Origin: Gracilimonas tropica DSM 19535
GTDB taxonomy: Bacteria > Bacteroidota > Rhodothermia > Balneolales > Balneolaceae
NCBI RefSeq assembly: GCF_000375425.1
Contig: NZ_AQXG01000002.1
Span: 203,712-267,711 of the forward strand
Direction: 5' to 3'
Length of the DNA stretch: 64,000 nucleotides
The notes under the pieces were generated by a model that saw only the letters and a program-made list of their open reading frames with translations, was not told where the DNA came from and did no database searches. Below, in pieces: positions 1-8,229 of this stretch (position 1 is the stretch's first letter; each line of letters begins with the position of its first letter). Made by a program: the position numbers and the translations under genes.

Positions 1-303
1 CCAACCTACAGTAAATTGGAGAACCTCGTGAATCGCATGGTTGATGATCGGGTAGCCGAAGGCCAACTCAGCCATTGTCCGCTTACATTCCGTCATCTGC
101 AAGTTATTAAAGAAACCTTCCTGAACATTTTGGTAGGTGTGTATCACAGCCGTGTTGAATATCCTGAGGATAAGGAGCGCGAAGCCGAAGAAAAAGCGAA
201 AGGATCGGCAAAAAAAGAAAAGGAACACACAGAGGATATCTCAGAAGAAACCCTTTCAGAAAACGGCAGTGAAACGGTTCAACAAGAAGAGAAAAACAAT
301 TAG
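1..303 (+). CDS. C-terminal end of PgpH/YqfF-type HD-domain phosphohydrolase (5' truncated by window)
   Basis: An open frame runs in from the left edge (PTYSKLENLV...) with no convincing start, so this is the 3' end of a larger gene. The stretch around residues 30-60, with FRHLQVIKETFLNILVGVYH followed by SRVEYPE, matches the conserved tail of the 7TM-HD receptor family (B. subtilis YqfF, Listeria PgpH). Characterised members are membrane proteins that hydrolyse cyclic di-AMP. The last 35 residues are low-complexity and rich in Glu and Lys. The HD catalytic motif itself lies outside the window, so activity cannot be judged. The stop is 2 bases before the GTG of the Xer gene, so the two are probably cotranscribed. 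Confidence 0.72.
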   Translation, partial: PTYSKLENLVNRMVDDRVAEGQLSHCPLTFRHLQVIKETFLNILVGVYHSRVEYPEDKEREAEEKAKGSAKKEKEHTEDISEETLSENGSETVQQEEKNN

Positions 304-305
304 CC

Positions 306-1217
306 GTGGCTTTTAAACAGGAACTGGATCTTTACCTTCAGTTTATAAAGCTCGAAAAAGGATTGACCGAAAATTCGGTGGTATCCTATAAAAATGATCT
401 GGAGCGTTATTTCCTCTTTCTTACTACCGAGAAAAAGATCAAGGACCTGGCAGGAGTTACGCTCAATCATATCGAAGATTTTCTGAATTATTTGGTGGAT
501 GAGGAATTGCTGTCAGCCAGTTCTTTAGCCCGTAATATTAGCAGTATTCGTGGATTTCATGAATTTGCGGTAGTGGAAGGTATCACCAAAGCAAATCCGG
601 CTGAATTGGTGGAACTACCCAAGAAAGCATCCAAACTGCCCGAAGTATTGGACCGTGAGGAAATTGAAGCCATCCTCTCCACCCCCGACTTAACCACCGA
701 CACCGGCATCCGCGACAAAGCCATTCTGGAAACTTTATATGGAACCGGAATGCGAGTCAGCGAGCTTACGGGGCTCGAACAAGACCGCCTTATTTTCGAG
801 ATCGGATTTATCCGCGTGATCGGAAAGGGAAACAAGGAGCGGCTGGTTCCTGTGGGTGAAATTGCACAGGATGCTATCTCACATTACACTGAAGCCGTAC
901 GCCCTCGGTTTTTTAATCCTGAAAAAGCACACAAAGCCAAGAACAAAGTCTTTTTGAGCATGCGCGGAAGTGCATTGTCCCGCATGAGCATCTGGAATAT
1001 CGTGCAGAAAGCAGCTGAAAAAGCGGAAATCGACAAAAACGTGTATCCTCATATTTTCCGACATTCCTTTGCTACCCATTTGCTGGAAGGTGGTGCCGAC
1101 CTCCGAGCTGTACAGGAAATGCTGGGACATTCTTCCATTCTTACCACTGAAATATATACCCACATCGACCGCTCTTTCTTACATCAGGTGCATAAAGAAT
1201 TTCACCCCAGGGCCTGA
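306..1217 (+). CDS. xerD: XerC/XerD-type tyrosine recombinase
   Basis: The protein has 303 residues, the usual Xer length. Residues 1-90 form the SAM-like core-binding domain (GLTENSVVSYKNDLERY) and residues 110-300 the catalytic domain. All six catalytic positions are visible: R150 (GTGMRVSEL), K174 (GKGNKER), H249 and R252 (HIFRHSFATHLL), H275 (MLGHSS) and nucleophile Y284 (EIYTHID). Xer recombinases resolve chromosome dimers at dif. The start is GTG, directly after the upstream stop. Which of XerC or XerD it is cannot be settled here; the intact catalytic set and absence of integrase extensions argue for the housekeeping enzyme rather than a phage integrase. No dif site was recognised nearby. 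Confidence 0.9.
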   Translation: MAFKQELDLYLQFIKLEKGLTENSVVSYKNDLERYFLFLTTEKKIKDLAGVTLNHIEDFLNYLVDEELLSASSLARNISSIRGFHEFAVVEGITKANPAELVELPKKASKLPEVLDREEIEAILSTPDLTTDTGIRDKAILETLYGTGMRVSELTGLEQDRLIFEIGFIRVIGKGNKERLVPVGEIAQDAISHYTEAVRPRFFNPEKAHKAKNKVFLSMRGSALSRMSIWNIVQKAAEKAEIDKNVYPHIFRHSFATHLLEGGADLRAVQEMLGHSSILTTEIYTHIDRSFLHQVHKEFHPRA

Positions 1218-1302
1218 AGAATTTTTATTTACATCTTTCGTTCAGCATTCAATTTATAAACCATTATTTTAGCTAAGAATTTAAAAACCGAAACCCGATA
1301 TA

Positions 1303-2988
1303 ATGCGTTTTATTCTCTTATTGCTCACCTTTGTATTTACAGCAAATTCCCTTTCTGCCCAGGTTTTAAATTCAAAATCCTACAAAAACGGGCTTGTGGT
1401 CACCGCCGACCGGTACGCATCTGAAGTTGGAAAAGAGATCCTTCAAAAAGGCGGCAATGCCGTTGATGCTGCCGTTGCTGTTCAGTTTGCGCTGGCCGTT
1501 ACCCTGCCCCGTGCCGGCAATATTGGTGGCGGAGGGTTCATGGTTATTCGCCTTGAAAATGGGGAAACGGCCGCACTCGATTTCCGGGAAAAAGCTCCGG
1601 AGCAAGCTTCCCGAAATATGTATGTCCGTAATGGGGAATTTGATGGAGATCTGAGTTGGGAAGGTATTCTGGCCGTTGGTGTACCGGGAACCGTAGACGG
1701 TATGATAAAAGCCCTGGAGCGCTATGGCCGCTTGCCCCTGGATATGGTGATGCAGCCCGCCATTCGTCTGGCCCGGGATGGCTATGAACTTTCCTATTCT
1801 CATGCTGAAGACCTGAATAATCATAAAGACACTTTTATTAAATATCAGGCTTCTGCAAATTATTTTACATTGGAGGACTCTACAGGTTTTGAGGAAGGCG
1901 ACCTTTTTGTGCAAAAAGATCTGGCTACAACCCTGGAGCGCATTGCCCGATTTGGTCGGGAGGGTTTTTATGCCGGGCCAACTGCGGATGCCATCGTTAA
2001 CGAAATGAAACGGTATCGAGGTCTTATCTCACATCGAGATCTGCGCAACTATGAAAGTGTGTGGCGTGATCCGGTTGCAGTTGATTATGAAGATTATACG
2101 CTCCACATCATGCCCCCACCCAGCAGTGGAAGTGTGGCTATCGCCCAGATCCTAAAAATGATAAATGATTACAATTTGAAAGAAATGGGCCACAACTCAG
2201 CGAATTATGTTCATACCGTTGCTGAGGCAATGAGGCGGGCTTTCGCTGACCGGTCTTACTATTTGGGTGATCCTGATTTTGTGGATATTCCTATGGATGA
2301 ACTCACAAGTGAATATTATAATGATGTGAGGATGGGAAGTTTTTCGATGGATTCGGCAACCGCTTCCACTTCCCTTTCGCATGGAGAGATCGCCGGATAT
2401 GTAGAATCTACTGAAACCACACATTTCTCTATTGTTGATAAAGATGGAAATGCTGTGGCCGTCACAACCACTTTAAATGGTTCGTTCGGAAGCCATGTGT
2501 CTGTGTCGGGAGCTGGCTTTTTACTGAACAATGAAATGGATGATTTTTCGGCACAGCCAGGTGAGCCCAATGCCTATGGTTTGATCGGTGCAGAAGCAAA
2601 TGCTATAGAACCGGGCAAAAGAATGCTGAGCAGCATGTCTCCCACAATCGTAACCAAGAATGGAAAAATAAATATGGTGCTTGGTGCAGCCGGAGGTCCT
2701 CGGATCATCACCTCTACCTTGCAAAGCTTTTTGAACCGTGCGGTTTTTGATATGAGAGCTCAACAGGCTACCTCTGCTCCGAGATTTCATCATCAATGGC
2801 TCCCGGATGTTTTACTTTTTGATGATTTTGGATTGAGTCCGGATACGCAAGAGCTTCTGGAGGCTAAAGGGCATCGTTTATTCCCATATCCTGCAATAGG
2901 CCGGGCACATAATATTTTCGTTGAACCGGACGGACTGCTTACCGGTGGCGTAGATCCCCGGGGCGATGGCTTTGCCGCCGGATATTGA
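1303..2988 (+). CDS. ggt: gamma-glutamyltransferase (glutathione hydrolase)
   Basis: A 561-residue precursor with a signal peptide (MRFILLLLTFVFTANSLSAQ), so it is exported. The large-subunit motif GNAVDAAVAVQFALAV and the anion-hole region GNIGGGGFM are present. Family members cleave themselves before a threonine. Here that is T372 in ETTHFSIVDK, equivalent to T391 of the E. coli enzyme. Later landmarks also match: NEMDDFSAQPG, SSMSPTIV, GAAGGPRIITS, the APRFHHQWLPD segment and the C-terminal AAGY. The enzyme removes or transfers gamma-glutamyl groups from glutathione-like compounds in the periplasm. It stands alone, 85 bases after xer. Confidence 0.95.
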   Translation: MRFILLLLTFVFTANSLSAQVLNSKSYKNGLVVTADRYASEVGKEILQKGGNAVDAAVAVQFALAVTLPRAGNIGGGGFMVIRLENGETAALDFREKAPEQASRNMYVRNGEFDGDLSWEGILAVGVPGTVDGMIKALERYGRLPLDMVMQPAIRLARDGYELSYSHAEDLNNHKDTFIKYQASANYFTLEDSTGFEEGDLFVQKDLATTLERIARFGREGFYAGPTADAIVNEMKRYRGLISHRDLRNYESVWRDPVAVDYEDYTLHIMPPPSSGSVAIAQILKMINDYNLKEMGHNSANYVHTVAEAMRRAFADRSYYLGDPDFVDIPMDELTSEYYNDVRMGSFSMDSATASTSLSHGEIAGYVESTETTHFSIVDKDGNAVAVTTTLNGSFGSHVSVSGAGFLLNNEMDDFSAQPGEPNAYGLIGAEANAIEPGKRMLSSMSPTIVTKNGKINMVLGAAGGPRIITSTLQSFLNRAVFDMRAQQATSAPRFHHQWLPDVLLFDDFGLSPDTQELLEAKGHRLFPYPAIGRAHNIFVEPDGLLTGGVDPRGDGFAAGY

Positions 2989-3088
2989 TTCAGTAAAAAA
3001 ACCATTCTCTGCATTCGGATTCGCAATTTTAAGTCAAGTTCCCGTTATTCAGAATGTTTTAAGCGAAACATTAACAAGGGTATCTTTA

Positions 3089-3241
3089 GTTGTCATCCTG
3101 AGCGTCACAGTATCTTCAATTGTCCATTAGGTTAAACGCGAAGGATCTCAAAGTTTAATTTTTGCCATATTTAAAATTTGAGACTCTTCGCGATCAACAG
3201 GAGAAACGTATATTAATATTTAAAGCGCTCAGAGTGACAAC
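3089..3241. repeat. Nested palindromic intergenic element (GTCATCCTGAGCG type)
   Basis: Outer arms GTTGTCATCCTGAGCG (3089-3104) and CGCTCAGAGTGACAAC (3226-3241) are reverse complements with two differences. Inner arms CGCGAAGGATCTCAAA (3137-3152) and TTTGAGACTCTTCGCG (3177-3192) pair in the same way. The whole 153 bases can therefore fold into a two-tier hairpin. It fills the gap between ggt and mtnA. The form is that of a REP/MITE-like non-coding repeat; copy number elsewhere is unknown. Confidence 0.75.
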
Positions 3242-3272
3242 TCATACTCTATTTATAGAATCAAAATAAACC

Positions 3273-4316
3273 ATGGAACAATCCTACGAATCTATTTCCT
3301 GGCAAGATGATCACCTCGTAATTTTAGATCAAACACAGCTTCCATTGCGTGAGATCTATTCTGAAGTTCATACCATAGGACAGGTCTGGGATGCCATCAA
3401 AAAATTGAAGGTCCGGGGTGCCCCGGCCATTGGAATTGCAGGTGCTTATGGATTGTATTTGGGAGTGAGAGAGCTTGATTCAAAAAACTTTACCAGTTTC
3501 AATGTAGAGCTGAATCGGTGGATCGAATATCTGAAAACTTCCCGGCCCACGGCTGTGAATTTAAGCTGGGCATTGGATCGGATCAGCCAAACGGTATATG
3601 CCAATAAGGATAAGGAGCTGGATGAGATTAAAGAGATCATACTGGAAACGGCAAAAACCATCCATGATGAAGACAAAAGGGTGTGTAAAAAAATTGGTCA
3701 TAATGGAGCTGAATTAGTAAAAAAGGGCTCGCATATTCTTACCCACTGTAATACCGGAGGTTTAGCAACCGGCGCTTTCGGAACAGCCTTTTCAGTAATC
3801 TGGCACGCAAATGACTCCGGCAAAGACATCCATGTTTGGGTTGATGAAACACGTCCTTTATTACAAGGCGCCAGACTGACAACATGGGAACTTCAAAATG
3901 CTGAGATCCCCTTTCACCTAATACCGGATTCTGCTGCAGGCTCTTTGATGCAATCGGGCAAAGTCGATTTAATAATTGTGGGAGCTGATCGTGTAACCGC
4001 AAACGGAGATACAGCAAATAAGATCGGTACTTATCCACTGGCAGTTTTAGCTAAAGAGAATGAGATCCCCTTTTATGTAGCTTTACCTGTTTCTACGTTC
4101 GATTTATCCACCGAAAAGGGAGATGACATAGAAATTGAAGAGCGGGATCCTGAAGAAGTAACCTTTCTGGCAAAGACTCAGATCACCCCGAAAAAAACAG
4201 ACGCCTACAACCCAGCTTTTGATGTTACTCCTCATGAGTATATAACGGGATTTATAACGGAGAACGGACTTATAGAGCCTGATTTCAAAAAGAATATCAA
4301 AGCTCTTTTTGACTGA
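3273..4316 (+). CDS. mtnA: S-methyl-5-thioribose-1-phosphate isomerase
   Basis: 347 residues, the family length. It isomerises methylthioribose 1-phosphate to methylthioribulose 1-phosphate in the methionine salvage pathway. The signature VRGAPAIGIAGAYG is at 47-60. The two catalytic residues are C159 (ILTHCNTGGLATG) and D239 (IIVGADRVTANGDTANKIGT). The family motif DETRPLLQGARLT is also present. The eIF2B-alpha relatives share the fold but lack this motif set. No other salvage genes lie next to it. Its last 20 bases overlap tail-to-tail with the convergent small membrane-protein gene. Confidence 0.95.
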   Translation: MEQSYESISWQDDHLVILDQTQLPLREIYSEVHTIGQVWDAIKKLKVRGAPAIGIAGAYGLYLGVRELDSKNFTSFNVELNRWIEYLKTSRPTAVNLSWALDRISQTVYANKDKELDEIKEIILETAKTIHDEDKRVCKKIGHNGAELVKKGSHILTHCNTGGLATGAFGTAFSVIWHANDSGKDIHVWVDETRPLLQGARLTTWELQNAEIPFHLIPDSAAGSLMQSGKVDLIIVGADRVTANGDTANKIGTYPLAVLAKENEIPFYVALPVSTFDLSTEKGDDIEIEERDPEEVTFLAKTQITPKKTDAYNPAFDVTPHEYITGFITENGLIEPDFKKNIKALFD

Positions 4317-4548
4317 TCGGATCTCCGGAGGGGCGAGTGTTATCATTTTCCTTTTCTGCCTCAAGATCCAATAGCTCTATTTCCTCTTCCCGCTCCCTGT
4401 GGATATTCAGAGTAATACCTATCGAACTGCCAATGATCACCCCAAATGCTATCAAAAGATATAGATTAAAGTTTACCAGGTAACTTGTGCCATATCCGGC
4501 CAGGCCACCCAAAAGCACGCTTAGTAACCAGATTAAAAATGATCTCAT
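4297..4548 (-). CDS. Small two-TM membrane protein of unknown function
   Basis: 83 residues: MRSFLIWLLSVLLGGLAGYG forms one hydrophobic segment, a second spans about 26-47, and an acidic, charged C-terminal tail follows (REREEEIELLDLEAEKE). No family was recognised. Its ATG overlaps the stop of the upstream histidine kinase by 4 bases (ATGA type), so the two are almost certainly translated from one message. A role beside the kinase is plausible but not shown. The 3' end overlaps mtnA on the other strand. Confidence 0.7.
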   Translation of the reverse strand: MRSFLIWLLSVLLGGLAGYGTSYLVNFNLYLLIAFGVIIGSSIGITLNIHREREEEIELLDLEAEKENDNTRPSGDPISQKEL

Positions 4549-6152
4549 GCAGCCTCCAACGGAACTTCGACTTTAAAAGATGTTGTATCTGAAGATGCGA
4601 CCTGAAGCTCTGCATTCAACTGTTTGCTAAAAGCTTTTACAATACGCATCCCAATTCCCCGCTTTGAAATTGCTTCGAAATCTGCAGGAAGACCGGACCC
4701 GTTATCTGTCACTTTAACAGAAAGTTTCCCCATGCCTTCGAAGATCTCAATTACCACTAATCCCTCTTCTTCTGACCTGAAACCATGGGTGCAGGCATTC
4801 ATAACCAACTCATTAATAATGAGAGCAAAAGGAATGGCGCGATCCATATCCAACTCAACATGTTCTTCTGCATGAACCCTGATCTGTATTTTTTTATGCT
4901 CTTTCCTTAAAGCTTGTTCAATGCGATTGCTCAACTTGATGGCATAGTTTTTCAGATCCACCTGATTGGCCCGCCCGGTTTGTGCCATAGATTCATGAAC
5001 GATAGTCAAGGATCGGATCAGAGAATGAGATTCTTTTAAGATCTGCTCATTCGATTTACCAATATCACTTTTCAGTTGTAGCTCCAGAATAGCAAGTACC
5101 ATGGTGAGATTTGAACGAACCCGATCATGGATTTCATTCAATAACTGATTTCTTTCATTCAGCGCTGTACTAAGTTTCAATTCCTTTTCTCTCAATTCAT
5201 GAGTCTGATCGTCGACCTCCTCTTTCAAATTCTTATTCCAGCTTCCTACCAAATATATACTTCCGATCCCAATAAAAAATACAAGCGATATAGAGATCCA
5301 GGTAACAATCTCAAAGGATTCATTTACACTCATCATACTAAGAAAAACCTGATCCGACATTCCGGAACCTGCTATTTCCTTTTCAATAGACTGAGATCCT
5401 AACAGTTTTGCAGAGATAATAAACATTCCAAGCACGGTTACAAGCACCGAAATAGTTGAATAGATCCATTTCAAGGAAACTTCATCCTTTGCAGGGATAT
5501 CAAATTTCCTGTTTCTCCATTCATAGATCTTGGGAGTACCAAAGTAAAGCAGCGGCCCGCCTACCAGGAAAGCCTGTAGAAAAAGACTCACCCACCAGCT
5601 TTTCCAGATTATAAGGGTTTCAAACAACGGAAGATTATAAAAACGGCTCCAAACAAATGCCCCTAAAGAACAAGCAAGTGCCGCAAACAAGGACACTACA
5701 ATGTAGTAGGTAAAGCTCTTTAGCGAACTTAAACTCACATCAAACGAAACGCAGTAATATGACAATGCATAAATCGCTAAACCCAGGGTAAACGACATTG
5801 AGTATAGAAGAGACCAATACCAGGTCATAGAAGCGGTAAAAGCAAGCACAAAGGTAGACACGAATACTGGAATAAAGCCCCATTCAAAACCAATCCAGAA
5901 AACAAGTAGCATTCCAATAAGCATGGGCACTTGTATCAAAAAAACCTGCCCTATCCGCTCTTGGTTCAGGATGTCTGAAAAACCAAACAAATGTTCTACA
6001 ATAAATACCGAAGAAATACTTAACCCAATAATTCCGATCCAAAGGGCCAACAACCCTAAAAATTTCATACTACCCAAACCAAACTTGGCTAAGGCGTAAT
6101 CCATCGTTAGCGGTTGATATGAAAGTACTTCCGTTTTGCGGGATTCCCCCAT
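4545..6152 (-). CDS. Membrane sensor histidine kinase, HisKA_2/HWE-like
   Basis: 535 residues. Residues 30-265 contain about seven or eight hydrophobic helices, and another helix lies near 283-304. A coiled-coil linker (310-340) follows, then the dimerisation/phosphoacceptor segment with H342 in NEIHDRVRSNLTMVLAILEL. The pattern E-[IV]-H-x-R-V-[KR] is that of the HisKA_2 group. The ATPase domain shows the N box (FALIINELVMNACTHGF), G1 (VTDNGSGLP) and G2 (KRGIGMRIVKAF). The ligand is unknown. No response regulator is adjacent; the nearest is the lone receiver at 13.0-13.4 kb. It forms an operon with the downstream 83-residue membrane protein. Confidence 0.88.
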   Translation of the reverse strand: MGESRKTEVLSYQPLTMDYALAKFGLGSMKFLGLLALWIGIIGLSISSVFIVEHLFGFSDILNQERIGQVFLIQVPMLIGMLLVFWIGFEWGFIPVFVSTFVLAFTASMTWYWSLLYSMSFTLGLAIYALSYYCVSFDVSLSSLKSFTYYIVVSLFAALACSLGAFVWSRFYNLPLFETLIIWKSWWVSLFLQAFLVGGPLLYFGTPKIYEWRNRKFDIPAKDEVSLKWIYSTISVLVTVLGMFIISAKLLGSQSIEKEIAGSGMSDQVFLSMMSVNESFEIVTWISISLVFFIGIGSIYLVGSWNKNLKEEVDDQTHELREKELKLSTALNERNQLLNEIHDRVRSNLTMVLAILELQLKSDIGKSNEQILKESHSLIRSLTIVHESMAQTGRANQVDLKNYAIKLSNRIEQALRKEHKKIQIRVHAEEHVELDMDRAIPFALIINELVMNACTHGFRSEEEGLVVIEIFEGMGKLSVKVTDNGSGLPADFEAISKRGIGMRIVKAFSKQLNAELQVASSDTTSFKVEVPLEAA

Positions 6153-6267
6153 ATACTTACTCCAATTTTTGATTATAACTGCTTAGATATTCAAAAAACC
6201 TCAAAAGCGCATTTAATAAATTTACAATCATTAAAATATACTAATAACTAATTATCTGCAATTAGAA

Positions 6268-6651
6268 TCATAAGTGGCTTGATATAATTTCTGCTTGCAC
6301 CTGCTGATGTGAACCATGCCATTGAACCTCCCCTCCTTTCAAAATAATGACCTGTGGAGATTCGTGCCTTACTCCCAATTCCCGGGCGATCTTTTGTGAC
6401 AATTCCCGATCTCCGATCACATTTACCAAATAAAAATCTGCCTTCCCGATGTCTTCTTCAGAAAGCATCTGAATATTTTTCAGGGCAAAATAACTGGTAG
6501 CACATCGGGTACTGTGTTTATAAATAACCTGAAGCCTTCGGTTGGAGGATAGCAGTATGGCATTGAACTGATTCCAGTCAATAGAATTCCAGTTCATTAC
6601 TTTGTCCTCCTGTGAGTCAGAACCGAAGATATTTTTAATCCCATCAAACAT
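6268..6651 (-). CDS. ytxJ: Bacillithiol system thioredoxin-like protein YtxJ (BrxC)
   Basis: 127 residues with a thioredoxin-like layout. The active-site region is IYKHSTRCATSYFALKNIQ with a single cysteine, C50. This fits the YtxJ family, a monothiol bacilliredoxin that removes bacillithiol from mixed disulfides on cytosolic proteins. The later segment SQKIARELGVRHESPQVIIL carries the cis-proline (SP) typical of thioredoxin folds. The usual short N-terminal extension (FDGIKNIFG) is present. No bacillithiol synthesis gene is in the window. The gene is monocistronic. Confidence 0.85.
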   Translation of the reverse strand: MFDGIKNIFGSDSQEDKVMNWNSIDWNQFNAILLSSNRRLQVIYKHSTRCATSYFALKNIQMLSEEDIGKADFYLVNVIGDRELSQKIARELGVRHESPQVIILKGGEVQWHGSHQQVQAEIISSHL

Positions 6652-6816
6652 TTTTCCGGATTTTGTTATAAATAAATATAATGGATAGAAGATTTCTTAT
6701 AAATATAAATCCATTACAGGTTACTGAATGAACCGAAATTCCATTGAATCATTTTTTCCTGAAATACATTTACTTAAACAGATAACAAAATCGACTTAAC
6801 CAAAAAAGGAGTATTG

Positions 6817-7521
6817 ATGAATACACAAGTGAAAGCCCACTGGCTGGGACATTCCGCATTTAAGTTGGAAAGCCAGAGCGGTAAAATTATATATGTAGAT
6901 CCTTTCCTTAAAGACAATCCATCCACTCCCGATGAGTTCAAAGAAGTGGAAAAAGCAGATTATATACTGTTAACTCATGGTCATGACGATCATGTGGGAG
7001 ACACCGTTGAAATAGCCAAAAAAACCGGTGCAAAAGTGGTAGGTATCCTGGAATTGATAGGAATTTTGCAGGAAGAGGGCCTTCCTGAAGATCAGGCCAT
7101 CGGTTTCAATAAAGGCGGCACTGTTCATTTCGATGATTTTTCAGTAACCCTCGTATCCGCCAACCACAGTTCCTCATACAAGGGTAAATACGCCGGCGAT
7201 CCCGGAGGACTTGTTATTTCTTTTGAAGATGATATTTGTATCTATCATATGGGTGATACCAATATTTTTGCAGATCTTGAATTATACGGTGAGCTTTACC
7301 GGCCCCATGTGGTTTTTGCTCCGATCGGAGATCATTTTACTATGGGGCCTGAGGAAGCGGCCTATGCGGTAGAACTGATAGGCTGTGAGGTTGCTGTTCC
7401 GATTCATTATGGAACATGGCCACCCATTGACAGTGACCCCGAGGAATTCAAGGAGATTCTGGAAGGCATCACAGATACCGAAGTTCTGGTACCGGAGAAA
7501 GGTGTAGACTTTTTGGGATAG
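6817..7521 (+). CDS. UPF0173-type metal-dependent hydrolase (metallo-beta-lactamase fold)
   Basis: 234 residues from the ATG at 6817, which has AAGGAG five bases upstream; a TTG three bases earlier is ignored. The metal-binding signature is H54-x-H56-x-D58-H59 in LLTHGHDDHVGD. Further ligands are probably in ANHSSSY, HMGDTN (Asp) and VPIHYGTWPP (His). The N-terminal pattern HWLGHSAFKLE and the phrase APIGDHFTMGPEEAAYAVEL are diagnostic of UPF0173 (YtkL-like) proteins. Their substrate is not established. A strong terminator follows, so it is probably transcribed alone. Confidence 0.92.
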   Translation: MNTQVKAHWLGHSAFKLESQSGKIIYVDPFLKDNPSTPDEFKEVEKADYILLTHGHDDHVGDTVEIAKKTGAKVVGILELIGILQEEGLPEDQAIGFNKGGTVHFDDFSVTLVSANHSSSYKGKYAGDPGGLVISFEDDICIYHMGDTNIFADLELYGELYRPHVVFAPIGDHFTMGPEEAAYAVELIGCEVAVPIHYGTWPPIDSDPEEFKEILEGITDTEVLVPEKGVDFLG

Positions 7522-7542
7522 TTTACCCTTCTAAATAACTTC

Positions 7543-7574
7543 AGCCACAGGCTTAATGGTCTGTGGCTTTTTTA
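7543..7574 (+). terminator. Rho-independent terminator after UPF0173 gene
   Basis: AGCCACAG (7543-7550) pairs perfectly with CTGTGGCT (7561-7568) across a 10-base loop and is followed by a run of T. It lies 22 bases after the stop codon on the same strand. Confidence 0.88.
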
Positions 7575-7664
7575 TTTGAATACAATTATTGATACGTTTT
7601 TTTAATAGGCATCTTATTCACAAATAAAGCTGAAGTCCGATCAATTCAACTATAAAAAAGACTT

Positions 7665-8138
7665 ATGAAAACTCAATTTAGAGCTCCATGGGATGGCATG
7701 CTCATCACAATTACAACGGTGATTGTAATACTGCTGATCGGTTTGGATTCGTTCACCGATTCCTGGATATCAATGGTCATAAGCTGGAGTATTATTTTAG
7801 GATCCGCCGTATTTGGGGTTTACGGCTACAGCCTTCAGGATGGAAAATTAAGAATATTGAGATTGGGTTGGTCCAAAGACATCAACCTTTCAGATATTAG
7901 CAAAGTGGAAGTTAAGCCTGATGCCATGGTGGGTTCCCTCCGAAAATGGGGAATTGGTGGCTTATTTAGCTATCTCGGTTACTTTTCCAATCAAATATTG
8001 GGAAGCTATAAAGCCTATGCAACGCACCGCAAAAAAACGGTTTTGATCACCACAAAAAATGATGGCCTGATTGTGGTAACCCCGGATGATCCCCATTCTT
8101 TTACTGAGACGATAAAAACCATGATCGGGAAACACTGA
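7665..8138 (+). CDS. Small membrane protein with bacterial PH-like domain
   Basis: 157 residues. Two hydrophobic helices (about 11-30 and 34-53) are followed by a soluble part. That part starts GYSLQDGKLRI and continues LSDISKVEVKPDAM and KKTVLITTKNDGLIVVTPDDPHSFTETI. This beta-rich pattern, ending in 'TPDDPxxFxxxI', is that of bacterial pleckstrin-homology-like (bPH) membrane proteins. Function in the family is largely unknown. It stands alone between a terminator and the PorV-like gene. Confidence 0.72.
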   Translation: MKTQFRAPWDGMLITITTVIVILLIGLDSFTDSWISMVISWSIILGSAVFGVYGYSLQDGKLRILRLGWSKDINLSDISKVEVKPDAMVGSLRKWGIGGLFSYLGYFSNQILGSYKAYATHRKKTVLITTKNDGLIVVTPDDPHSFTETIKTMIGKH

Positions 8139-8229
8139 TGAATTTCTAAACAAGTACTGACAAAACAAATACATTGGGCTTTTAATTTTTAAATGCGTTA
8201 TAATAATATATCAACAAACTATAACGCTT

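Noticed and set aside
306..1217. Xer-like gene as a mobile integrase
   Set aside because: No attachment-site repeats, adjacent tRNA or phage genes; housekeeping length and motifs.
1372..1914. 180-codon minus-strand frame inside ggt
   Set aside because: It lies entirely inside a well-conserved gene and its translation shows no family features.
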